From NCBI GenBank assembly GCA_027382625.1, contig JAJKFJ010021340.1:1-64000 (forward strand): 64,000 nt of DNA. The letters run 5' to 3'. Below are positions 24,218-34,716 of this stretch, piece after piece; position 1 is the stretch's first letter; each line of letters opens with the position of its first letter. The DNA is from Tetmemena sp. SeJ-2015. Taxonomy: Eukaryota; Ciliophora; Spirotrichea; Sporadotrichida; Oxytrichidae. The translations under genes were made by a program, and so were the position numbers. A model generated the notes under the pieces. It saw only the letters and a program-made list of their open reading frames with translations, was not told the origin of the DNA and did no database searches.

Positions 24218-27028
24218 TCAGCCCTAGATAATACACTGCTATATGAAGACTCTTTCTTTATTTTAGTCCCTCGCTTTTATAAAAAGATGATTCAGAAAGA
24301 AAGAATGGCTGTCTTCTTGTTTAAATAAAATATAATTTATCATAGCTGCGATTAGTGAAATGAGTCCAGACTGAATAGTTTTGAGAACAGTCTGGTTGAG
24401 AGGTACTCCCAGAATCTTTAATGGATTGAACTCCATCTCTTTTAAAAGTCTATCCTATATAATTTCCAAAGTCTTAGCTTGATTAATAAGCATTAGGTCT
24501 GCCTGTTTCTTTCCAAAGTCTTTCTCAATCATCCCATGGTAAAATGAGAAGATTATATATTTAAATTATATTGGTAGAGAATGCAGTTTTTGAAGGTCTT
24601 GTTCATCATCAGAGACTAATCATCCTTCAAGTCTTAAATAAATAAATAGTCAGGATAAATATCGGACTAACAACTTACTAAAATCTTTTATGTCACACTC
24701 CTAAGTTCAGTGATCCTCATAAGTTGCAAACTACTCAAGTCATTTACCTGAACTCCAATAAGTAATAAATATTTTTATAAGAAACATCAAGTAAAGAAAG
24801 TAACTGAAGTTTAGGATTTCAAAAGCGCCTACGAATATCAAACTAAGTGGAAACTCGACTTCTAAAACTGCAAAAAACCAGAATACATAGATTGCTGTCA
24901 ACACTCCATAAGTCACTATATAAAGAGAGGAGTAGAGTTCTATCCTTATTTGAAATCTAAAGCCCACATCCAGAGCCATCACTCGAAAGTCTAGCCATGC
25001 CATTAGGGTTTATGAATCTAAATTATAGATAAATCGAAATAGTTGAAAAGAGGAAGCATCTTGAAGATTGTGTGATTAACTTTGAATCTATTGGGTTCCA
25101 GCATGATTTCGAGCCCTCTCATCATAAATCTTTTTCTTCGCATATTTATTGCTCCAATTTACCTTTAATTATTATAATTTAAAGTAAAAATAATTATTAA
25201 TTAATTTCGATAAAGTCAAGATTAACTTGAAAGATTATAAAGTTGATCAAAAATGTGAAAGTAAAGTAAATCCAGTATTTTGACTGGAGGAATTTATCTG
25301 AATCAGCTTCTGTATTAGAACTTTAAAACTATAGATATAAGTCTACCGCTAAAGGGATATTAATTTATTTAAGATGAGTGCATGTACTAAGCAAATAAGA
25401 GTTATTGAAGAGATAGAGAGTTTATGAGACATGTATTTTGAAATCAGAAATATTTCTCTAAAGATAATTCGACCAGAGAATATAGTCGTAAGATCTTTTT
25501 TGGAAGGCTGTTAATAATTGCCTGCTAATTCAATTGAGTCTAGTTAAGATTAATGTTGTGGTTAAAGTTTTAGAGTTTATGAAGATATTCTGCCTCGTAA
25601 TGTTTATCCGAGATAAAAGTTTTCTAAATTTTTGAATAACTGAGTGTAGCGTTTTTAGTCCTCTTTAAATGAATACCTATTCTTTTAGTAATATTAGAAA
25701 TCTAAAAGTAAAAACATTGAGATTATATGAATCAGTGAGTCTATCCATGAAGTCTGGGCTAATATTATTTAGAAACTTGATGGTGAAGAATGAGTTTTCA
25801 ACTTCATTCCTTATCATACTGTGTTTTATTTCGGTATCAAGAACGTCTGGCTCTATATCTCTCCATCCAGTACCCATAAACTCCTTATCATTATCTTCCT
25901 TTGTAAAAATTAATTAAATTGATCGAGAATAAGTAATTAATTTAAATTTTCTCTGACTAGTCTTGAATTCGAGTATTTGAGGTGGTGGCATACCTAATTG
26001 AAACTATAAAGCATCTAAGTAGTGTGACTAGGATGGCCATGTAGAGTGCAACTGGATCTAAAGATTCCTCTTCGTTGTATCTAAAGTACAAAACTATAGA
26101 TATAATCAGAAATGCCCAGTGCAGAGTTTGCATTAAATAAATATTAAGAAATATTTAAATTACGAACAGAGGAACGAAGCCGTAAAATTATGTTTTAAGT
26201 ATAATAATAAAATCCCATATTTCTAAGGAAAGTCATATTGAAAAAGGGTCTCAGCAAAATGAAAGTAAAAGGTCCACTAAAGAAGAAGAATATAAAGTGG
26301 CTGATAAAGAACTTGAAACCTCTTTAGCAATCAAAGGTTACATGGGCGTCCGATATTACAAAATCCTCTCAGTTGAAAGGATCCTTAAGTAATTTTAAAC
26401 TTTCCTTTTTTAGACTAGCTTCAGTCAATTACCTTTTGGTCAAATTATCTTTGGAATATTCTCTACTTAGATTGGTAAGTAAATAGCGAGAAATATATTT
26501 AAGATACCCACTTTTAAAATAAGATTTTAAAGAGAAATAAGTGAAGTGAATCGTGGGTTATAAGAATAAGAATTTATTTGTCTTTATGCAAGAGGTTAGA
26601 GTCGGTGAGAATGTTTTCAGGTTTGAGAAGAAAAGTAGGGTATGATATATTTTAATATTTAAATAGGAAAAGATTAGGTTTAAATTAAATTTAGACACCC
26701 CATTGGTTAATCACTGATCTCTAGAGAGAAATCCAATTAAACATTAGAGTTTTAATTATAGATATAAATTATATATTAAACACCAACCAATATTAGAATT
26801 AATATCTATAAGCCAATCACTGATCTCTATTTAATATAGTCCCAATCACATCTCTAATTAAGAATTGGGCTTTGATAATTATTCTTATAACCCACGATTC
26901 ACTTCATTTATTTCTCTTTATATCATCGTTTTGATTTTCTATCTTATTAAAGTTAGAAAGAGTCCTTAATTTTTATAGATGATCATAAAGTATTCGACCT
27001 AGAGCTTCTTATTCAGTTTTGAATTCAT
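24218..27028 (-). CDS. Multi-pass membrane protein, function unknown
   Basis: Polytopic membrane protein. After MNSKLNKKLQVEYF at the proposed start (27026-27028), hydrophobic stretches include FKFFISHFIFFFFSGPF (about 26290), WAFLIISIVLYF and ALYMAILVTLL (about 26000-26110), and YIVTYGVLTAIYVFWFF with a following hydrophobic block (about 24750-24920). Near the C terminus (about 24310-24390) is GVPLNQTVLKTIQSGLISL. A hydrophilic loop carries GTGWRDIEPDVLDTEIKHS (about 25830). It ends at TGA 24218-24220. The element at 26528-26920 sits inside it as a TA-bounded IES. A TGA interrupts the frame at about 26365 (DPFN, TGA, EDFVIS). Other junctions are unresolved. The TM pattern with a conserved-looking last helix recalls gustatory-receptor-like proteins, but that is only a guess. 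Confidence 0.55.
26528..26920. mobile_element. 393 bp inverted-repeat element acting as a TA-bounded IES
   Basis: Terminal inverted repeats of about 42 bases (26528-26569 and 26879-26920), starting TAAAGAGAAATAA and containing GTGAATCGTGGGTTATAAG, differ at only one or two positions. It sits on a TA (26528-26529) repeated at 26921-26922, as for Tc1/mariner-like elements. Removing 393 bases with one TA joins QKIKTMI to KSYFKSGYLKY of the host membrane gene in frame. There is no transposase. The interior repeats CACTGATCTCTA twice. Confidence 0.8.
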
Positions 27029-28016
27029 TTTGAGTTTTATTTGAATAAATTGCTTTTACTTGGTCAATAAATTATAAATAAATGATGTTTAAGTAATTAG
27101 ATATTTTATTGAAATTCTAATTAGTAAATATAAATTCTTTAATCATTTAATGGTTAAGTTTATTAAATTTTGATCATAAAATGATAATTATTTAATTGTA
27201 TAAAAGTTTTAAGTCATCCGAAAGCTGGATATGATTGTCTTACGCTTGATCGTCCCAATTTAGTTTCTAAGTACTCTCTTTAGCAAAATAAATTAAAAAC
27301 CTTTGAAAATCTCAAAATTAATAATTATTTAATATATTTATTTGTTTGAAGATTAAAAATAAACCTTAAATAAATTAGTCCATAAATTATAATTAATAGC
27401 TTTACTCTCTTGTAAGTTGATTTAGTTGGTATCTATTTCTTAGCTCATGAACCCAATTCATTATAATATGTAAAATATTTATTGAGTTTTAATTAATTCA
27501 CTTTGATTCTTCTAAGATGGAATAAAATAAAATCCTCTAAATTGTCAGTTCTTTCAGATAGTAAATCATTTATGACCAACATGTCCATATTTTCTTGCTT
27601 ACTTGACTTAAATTATATAATGAATAGACAGCTCAAGTGTTTTTGTTTTCATTAACAAGGTTAATTATCAATAGATTAAACTTTTAAAAAAAAATATTTT
27701 TTCCTTCTCTAAATTAACTTACCACATAATTACAAATGGATTCTTGTTAAAATTAAAAAAAATAGAATTATAAAATTAAAATGAACTAAAGGTCCAAATT
27801 AAATTATAAATTAATCACTCTCGGACTTGCCCTTTCACCATTTGCTTATTTAAGATGCTTTCAAAATCACCAACTTTAACTTTACTTTCATCAATAATCA
27901 GCAATCATGATAAGTTTTTATTTTGAAAAGAGCAGTTGAGAAATCTAACTTAAAGAACTAGAAATAATTAAAATTATCATAGATTTAGAAGTTTGTGCCG
28001 AGTTAGTATTTTTTAA
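27029..28016. other. AT-rich intergenic stretch
   Basis: Lies between divergent genes. A few GC-richer patches (27210-27280, 27825-27870) were noticed, but no frame or RNA structure was recognised. Confidence 0.35.
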
Positions 28017-29451
28017 ATGTTGAGCTTCTTTTTACCAAATGGACATTTTCAGACAATCATTAATCCGATAATGGGTTACTTCTTGAAATAATAAAAGCCA
28101 ATCTCATTTGAAAGAGATATACTCTAACTAGAGGACGGAGGGACTCTTGCTATTGATTACAGTTTTATTATATTTAGATCATTAAGAAATTAAAGTAAGA
28201 ATATTAAATAATCTCTTAATTTTTATTAAAAATTTTTTATTAAACATATTTTTAATCTCATTTTATTTTAATTTCTTTATGTGTTGAAAATATAATTCAA
28301 ATTATAACTCTCCTATAAACTTATCACTTTTAATTTTAATTTTAATATATTTATATAAGGATAAATTTAATGATTGGGTTGTCGATGATAAGGTGAAGTA
28401 TAAAATTTGAATCGTCCGATAGTTGCAGTTATTCCAGGATTGACTAGTGACAACGATGATAAAATTTTTAATGATTTATTTATGAGATATATGTGCAGAA
28501 TCTACTAATTGAGGCAAAGAAAAGAGGCTACTAAGGAGTTGTTATCAACTACAGAGGAGCATCTTGCTTAAAACTTACAGTAAGTATAATTTATCAGTAA
28601 ATCTAAAATACTGTAGAGTTCTAAATTATATTGCGCATCCACAACCTAAGATTTAAGAGAGGCAGTCAACTTCATCCTTGATAAAAACGTCACGCCAAAA
28701 ATTAATACTAGAGGTCACTCCCGCTTACAGCCTTTATTCATTGTTGGTAACTCTATGGGAGCGAATATACTCGCAAACTATCTTAATGTTATTTAAAATG
28801 CTAGGAATAATTATAATTTATTTAAATCAATTAAAAATAGAATATATCTTGGGGAAGAAGGTGGAAGCAGTCCTATAACTGCATCAGTTTGCGTTTAGCC
28901 TCCTCTTAAAATATGGATATTTTCAGACAGCATCTAGCATAGCCTATATGGGCTTTATGATAAAGTAATTACAGCTGCTTTGAAAGCTAAGTTCACTCAT
29001 TTCGCTCCTCAACTTAAAGACAGATATTTACAAGAGCTAGGAATCAACATAATATTTCTTTAGAGTATTTTTGAAGGAATCAATCTTGAATAAAGAATAT
29101 CTGAGGTGAAAAGGTCAATTGATCTTGATGAAGTTACTGCAAAGGCTTTTGGCTATAAAAATGCAAAGGATTATCAAAATTAGGCATCGAGCATTCACAA
29201 ACTTCCTCAAATTAAAACTCCTACATTCATTCTGATGATTTTAGTTAATCCGTTTTAATTTTAAAATGACTAAGGATGATCCTTTATTAGCTGGTGAGAG
29301 ATCCATTGATTACGAGGCATGCTAGAAAAATCCATACATTTTGCTAGGAGTCACTGAAAACGGAGGACACTTGGGCTTCTTTCACAATATTCTTAGTACC
29401 TCATAATGGCATACCACTCCTGTTTTTGATTTTCTTGATTCCTTCTGTTGA
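28017..29451 (+). CDS. YheT/ABHD1-3-like alpha/beta hydrolase
   Basis: Serine hydrolase of the family that includes bacterial YheT and animal ABHD1/2/3. From ATG 28017 it opens with PNGHFQTIINPIMGYF, the NGHxQT hallmark. Then come RDILQLEDGGTLAIDYS, AVIPGLTSDND, KKRGYQGVVINYRGASC and the nucleophile elbow GNSMGANILANYL (Ser). A KDDPLL segment provides the acid and ENGGHLGFFH the catalytic His. TGA at 29449-29451 follows FDFLDSFC. The family's full length and motif order are intact once IESs are removed. Three IESs have clear pointers (28779, 29040, 29235). Others lie at about 28155-28395 (TTT), 28460-28494 (AT) and after SCLKLT (28580-28660, unresolved). Substrate unknown; the human homologues act on phospholipids. 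Confidence 0.88.
28779..28844. other. IES, 66 bp, pointer TATCTT
   Basis: TATCTT at 28779-28784 and 28845-28850. Deletion turns ILANYLNV into ILANYLGEEGGSSPITA, the family's NYLGE motif. Confidence 0.8.
29040..29075. other. IES, 36 bp, pointer GGAATCAA
   Basis: GGAATCAA at 29040-29047 and 29076-29083. Deletion joins LQELGI to NLEQRISEVK in the hydrolase gene. Confidence 0.8.
29235..29265. other. IES, 31 bp, pointer ATGA
   Basis: ATGA at 29235-29238 and 29266-29269. Deletion joins TPTFILM to TKDDPLLAGE, restoring the catalytic-acid region. Confidence 0.75.
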
Positions 29452-29574
29452 AAATGATCCTATATTCTAGAATTTTTCGATGAATGATGATACTTAAAGT
29501 TTATTACCTGATAAAAAGTTGTAATGAAATAACTAAATAATTTCAAATAAATTTAGCTCCTATTTTTTCATAGG

Positions 29575-30110
29575 ATGCTCTTAATTTTCCTACTGATAGC
29601 TAGCTCTCACCTGGAGGTGGAAGCTCATTGCTTTAGGAGTTGTGGGTAGTGCTAATCTTTAAATTCCTGAGAGGCTTGATTCTGTCTGCGACTCCATAGG
29701 TATCAGCAATAAGGAGACTAGTTGTGGGTTTGGTCTTAGACTAATCAATTTCGTTTTTGTATCTGGGTTATTTGGGTAGTTACTTAATGTGAGAATTAAT
29801 TTATTCAGACAAGTTCTGATACTGTGACTCTAAATAAGTTGACTTTATGGTATTTGGCTGATTAATATCTAGTTAAATTTTTGTATTTGGATTTATTGCT
29901 TTATGAGAAGCAGATGTCTAACTCTGATTAAGATTTGTGAGGGACTAAATTTGTTGGGAGGCATCAGTAGTATCTTATTTTTAAAGTTAAAAGTTTGAGG
30001 GATTCTACTCAACTCTTATCTTGCTCAAATTACAAAAAATATAGAGCCATAAAACTCATTAAAGATCTCTCCATTTTCTTTTAAATTTAAAGTATGTAAC
30101 TTCTTAAAGA
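29575..30110 (+). CDS. Possible small secreted or membrane protein, unresolved
   Basis: Not recognised. ATG at 29575 opens a signal-peptide-like stretch (MLLIFLLIASSHLEVEAHC) followed by Cys-containing sequence (FRSCGQCQSLNS), after which the frame meets TGA. Another frame continues with DSVCDSIGISNKETSCGFG, and a third near 29820 with DTVTLNKLTLWYLADQYLV. The pattern fits a short gene split by unresolved IESs. The cysteines suggest an extracellular protein. No boundaries could be proved. Confidence 0.35.
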
Positions 30111-30124
30111 ATATATTTTCAACT

Positions 30125-30650
30125 TTAATTTATTAAGGCAAATTAAGAAACCCTAAAGGGTATAAACTCACACGATCATGCGAATTAATTCATAACAATA
30201 AGTGGATTATATAGGTGACACCCTCGCCACCTAATCCTATGACCTCAAAGGACCATATTCTGAGTGTCTTCTAAACAGCTCGCAACTTGCGTTGGACTGA
30301 GGTAATAAAAAAATTGGATAGATTCGGCCTGTCATCAAGCGACGCCCGAAGAGTTAGGTGATCTCCTTAGCATTATGATTGCGTAATTGCCTAAAGATAT
30401 CATAAATCCGCACTGAAGCAGGTTAGTAGGGTTAGCAAGAGACCACTCACCTTATTTAGAATTTAAAGAGCAACTCCCTTCCCCTAGGCTTGATGGGCAC
30501 CATAATCCCCACCCCTCTATTAAGTACACTACTCCAACCGACTAACTGTTAAACTGATCTCCTCAAGGATGGATAAATGTAACGATTAGGGACAATGAGT
30601 AATCCTACCTTTCGCCATACATTTTGCAACTTCACTAGTCTTAGAATTTA
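30125..30650. repeat. GC-richer germline repeat, copy A
   Basis: About 525 bases, clearly richer in G and C than the flanks. Its first 30 bases (AATTAAGAAACCCTAAAGGG) match the start of the shorter repeat at 46206, inside a calpain IES. No frame is open without TGA for long. It could be a non-autonomous element, a tRNA-free SINE-like sequence, or a non-coding RNA gene. Confidence 0.5.
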
Positions 30651-30812
30651 ACATTCTAATTTATTAATTTTATAAATAAAAGAGATGTTCTCTTTGCTTC
30701 ATTATTTTATATGAGGATATAATATATAAGTTACAAAAATGTAATAAAATTATTAAATTTGCATTTTATTATTTTATAGATTATGCTGACATTAGCATCT
30801 TATCGGATAGTC

Positions 30813-31780
30813 TCAAGATAATTTAAATAAACTTATACATTAGATCTTTTGGATTGAAGCCAGGCTTTGGGTAACATAGTTAGTAATTTAAGAACTCTTG
30901 CCCATGATCAAAGAAGAGTTTTAATCTTACTATATATTTAAAGCAAACTTTGAGATCTTGAACGACTTTTAGAAGGCGCTTGATCTTAGGCTGCCTTAAC
31001 CATACCTTTTGGTTGAGATAGATTTGAGACCTGCATCTTAAATTGAACTTCTTTTTGTTCTGAGATAATTAAGATGCTTAAACTCTTTGACAGGACTGCC
31101 CTCAATCAGTTTAAACTCCCTCTTCGATAAATTCTTGATCAAGTTTGCTGCTTTAGGAGAGTTCTTTGATAGAGTCTGAGTGAGGCTATGAGTAAGTTTG
31201 CTAGATTAGAAGTCCTGCAGTATTCTAGAGGTGTTATTTTGAAAGAGAACTTTATCATTTATATTCAGAGGCGACTATATAAAGCTTCGCTTTGATTTGA
31301 CATAGTGAGGGATGCTGATGCTTGAACTGCCCTTATTTGAATGCTCCTATTTGTATAGAGAAGTAATGCTTGGAGGCTCTTGGTTTATGAGGGAAAGTAT
31401 CTGTGAGTTTGTGAGCTGGCTCAATCCCTTATCCCTTTTCTTGTTCTTTCTTGTAGTTTCCCAAAAATTGAGGGAATAATCAATTGCTTTAAAATAAGAA
31501 CTAATATTTAATCCTGAAGTATCTCGTATTTGTGTTTGGTGTGCGCCTTGGTTTTATTTGAGTGCTCTTTGATAATCTATCGTTGTGTAATCTTGAGATC
31601 AGCGAGCATCTTATCTGCATCAGTTTCTTAAACCTAACCCTCCTTGTTAAGATTAAACTTCATTTGGTTCGTCCTATCCTCTGGTAAGTTACTGATCTTA
31701 GGCAGCTGAGTGCTTTCATTCCTCTTTTTTATATCTTGATTTGCAACATTGCTTCTGCTATCAAAACCAATTATCATCAT
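30813..31780 (-). CDS. Unrecognised Ser/Lys/Gln-rich protein
   Basis: Not recognised. The frame starts at ATG 31778-31780 (MMIIGFDSRSNVANQDIKK) and runs through a hydrophilic, helix-prone region (DADKMLADLKITQRQIIKEH). One 32 bp IES follows (pointer TAATC on the plus strand), then a long Ser/Lys-rich basic stretch with LTHSLTQTLSKNSPKAANL and a KRYGQGSLRSS region. TGA at 30813-30815 ends it. TAA and TAG occur as glutamine several times. It is divergent from the gene at 31817, with 36 bases between the two ATG codons. Possibly a cytoskeletal or regulatory protein, but nothing specific can be said. Confidence 0.6.
31477..31508. other. IES, 32 bp, pointer TAATC
   Basis: TAATC at 31477-31481 and 31509-31513. 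Deletion joins KYEILQD to YSLNFWETTRKN on the minus strand. Confidence 0.7.
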
Positions 31781-31816
31781 ATAAATAAATAGCAAAATAA
31801 ACAATAATCAGTTTAA

Positions 31817-34623
31817 ATGGAATTTCAGAGACCCTTTATTTATTTACTCTGGAAGGTAAACTTTTTTAAACTCTTTAAATCTTTATCTATAGGACTGCCA
31901 GAAACATCTCAAGAATATTAAAATCCTTGAGACTGTAGTGTTTGACAAGAATCATATAGTTGACTGGTTTAAATACTCTAAAGTAAGTTGCTTTGTTAAA
32001 ATCATAAAAAAACTGCTTATAGAAGCAAAATTGTATTCTGAAGAAGCATTCTCACAACTTAAATGTGCTGTCTTGTGAACAAGAGTTTACTCTCAACAAT
32101 AAGAACGATACTAATATAGCTTGTATTTACAGGAATATAATTACAGGTCAACCCTATTTATAATATATTTTTTAATATGGTCAATCAAATTCTACTGGCA
32201 GATTCGAATCGTCTACTGCTGAACTTATGACTTTCACTAAAGTTTTAAGAACTTATTCACAATATTCATTTGAATGCACCTATAGACCAATCTATTCATA
32301 ATCTGTTCTCAGGAAAAACTTTCGTACTTTAAAATTTCGTACCACCAAAATTAGGCTGCTCCTACTTTTGCTACTTCGCAGATGTGAGTGATGATAACTC
32401 TACTAAAGTAGGAAGTGCGAAAGACGAGCACATATCTTTCGAAGTGGTGGTTGCCTAATTTTACAAGCATCACAGAATTAGTGACAGCTTTGAGCAGCAA
32501 AGGTTTAGAGAGTACTCTGAGAAGTATCCGCTTAAGAGTCTTGAGTAAACCCTTACTCTGCACTTAGGATGATATTTTATAAGCAAGTTCTAGAGATAGT
32601 TTAATACGTGAGTGAGCACCACTTAAGAGTAGAGTCATGTGAATTTGAGTTTATCAAGAGCAGCCAAACTGAGGAACTTATTCTTATCAACATTAGTCAT
32701 CTTGCTTTTAAAAAACTCAGTATTAAAAAACTATTCCTAATTCTAAATTTAAAGATTTTTAGTCAAGATTAAATCTATTTTATTATAATATTATTCTCTG
32801 TTAATAACAAGCCATTAACAAATTCTTTATACCGTCATCTGAAGAGAAATCTGATAGGCCTCAAAAACTAAAACAAGTTAAGACATTTTACTACTGAGCC
32901 TCCTTAAAAAGATGGCTAAAATTTAATGTCTAGCAAAGCTATAGAGGATGAGTATGTTTTGAAAGGCGTTAAAAGATAGACACAAAAACAAAGTTCAAGG
33001 TTGTTCTCTGACAGACAAAGTTTTGTTCCTAATGCTCAGAGCAGCAATAACAACAGCTCAAGTAACAAGATGAGTAATTTCTTAGAGCAGCAACTTCAAA
33101 AGAATCAGGTGAGAAGTAGATAGAGCTCAAACTTAAAGCAAAGATAAAACTTACAAATACAAAATCAATCCAGTGGGAGTTACATCCTATCTGCACCAGA
33201 AATATACACAGTTCTTAAATTTAAATCAACAAATTTATTATGCTATTTCACTTAAATCAGATTTTTGTTTTATTTAACTTTTGAGGAAGTATTAAATTAG
33301 TTTAAATTAAATATAAACAAATTATATAAGAATGAAATTTGTATTAAATAAAGAATAAATTTTGCATTGTTATGGATACATTTATATTTGATGGATATCA
33401 TAATAAAAAGGATTTAGTAGCAATATAAACTTATAGGCAGAGAACAACAATACTAAGCAAGTTGAGGTCCATAATGTTTTAAACGATTCTAGAGTGAAGA
33501 GGTCTCGGCCTCAAACTGCAAAGATTATGTTTCAGTCCAAGTCTCTGCTGAGTAACAGCTAGAAACCCGCTCTCTCCAACAGAAACATTTAACAAAGCTA
33601 AGAACTTAAAGAAGATGGCATCATTAATTTCAACACTAAAAGAAGGTGCAGAAATTCACTTGTTTCTAACCTTTCATCAGAGCATACTGAGATCAATTAT
33701 TATCCAAAACTTATTAATCAAATATTATAAATTTCATTTACTTATTAAAAATGGGAATAAATTATACCTTATTTTAATAAATGATTCCTCCTTTCAATCT
33801 ATTATTTTTCCTAATTTAATTCAAGTTTATCCTTATCTTAATTTCTAAATTTAATCTTTATGAATAGTAAATAAATCATTCCAAGAAATCCGTATTAAAA
33901 TCTTAGGCCTCCCAAAAGCGAAGCGCAATAAATGAGATTGATTAATATGAAAGACTTTAAAAGTAGCAGGATATAGATTTCTTCAACAGAGTAGACGAGC
34001 TAAAAGAAGACTGGCAGTTTAACTTTGAGAGACTTAAGTCTCAAGCAAAGTCTCAAAAGCAGAATTTAAAAGAGCAGTACAAGTGCAAGTAGACTTATTA
34101 AAACAGGAAATTCAACAGATTTGAATTAGAGAAAAATCATTTTGATGAAGAGAACGCTCAAATAGAGTAAGAGGAGTAAGTTTTAAGGGAAAAGATTCAC
34201 ACTGCAGTCTTGCAATAGAAAGTTATCAACGACAAAATTATTGCTGAGCAGAAGATGTTCTCTCAAAGACTTAATGAGGTGTCAACAAAGAGAGACGATC
34301 TGGCAATTTAAAGTTTCTAAATTTAAAACGCAATATCATCTAAAATTATTGAAGACTTAAAACTTTAAGCTGAAAACAACTAGCTCCATACAAATTTAGA
34401 TGGTAAAAGGATTATAAAGGACAAAATAAGATCTCAAAAAGATAAGGAGCAGGCTTAACTTGAATAGCTTTTGTACTATGGCTTGCATAACTTAATTAAT
34501 CCGAAATAGAAAGGCAAGGATAATGATCTTACCATAAATAAGAAGTTTAAGAAAGATATATAAGAGTTGCTTAAGCAGACAAGCATAAATGAAAAATCTA
34601 AAGTTTTTATTACAGAAAATTGA
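31817..34623 (+). CDS. Unrecognised protein with Q-rich middle and coiled-coil C terminus
   Basis: Not recognised. The start is ATG 31817 (MEFQRPFIYLLWKDCQKHLK). Two short GT-AG introns (31856-31892, 31983-32022) interrupt the first exons in exact codon register. A globular N-terminal half follows, with FCYFADVSDDNSTKVG and ISDSFEQQRFREYSEKYP segments. Then comes a Gln/Asn/Ser-rich region (about 32940-33170) and a basic segment with NDSRVKRSRPQTAKIMFQ. The C-terminal coiled coil (about 33890-34620) has FNRVDELKEDWQFNFERLK and long Glu/Lys/Gln heptads, ending at TGA 34621-34623. Frame changes near 32150-32200, 32370, 32590-32640 and 32840, and AT-rich gaps at 33200-33420 and 33700-33870, mark IESs that I could not pin down. 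Likely a structural, centrosomal or cytoskeletal protein (inference from the coiled coil only). Confidence 0.6.
31856..31892 (+). other. Spliceosomal intron, 37 nt
   Basis: GTAAAC at the 5' end and CTATAG at the 3' end, between the complete codons for LLWK and DCQK. An IES with an AG pointer would give the same product, so the two cannot be told apart here. Confidence 0.65.
31983..32022 (+). other. Spliceosomal intron, 40 nt
   Basis: Consensus GTAAGT donor and TTATAG acceptor between WFKYSK and KQNCILKK, phase 0. There is no direct repeat at the ends, which favours an intron over an IES. Confidence 0.75.
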
Positions 34624-34716
34624 TTTATTATCTTTAAATTGTTAACAATTATTTTTGGGATTTATTCTCAAGAATTGAAAGATCATTGTCCTATTGAGTT
34701 TGGCTTTAATTATTTT

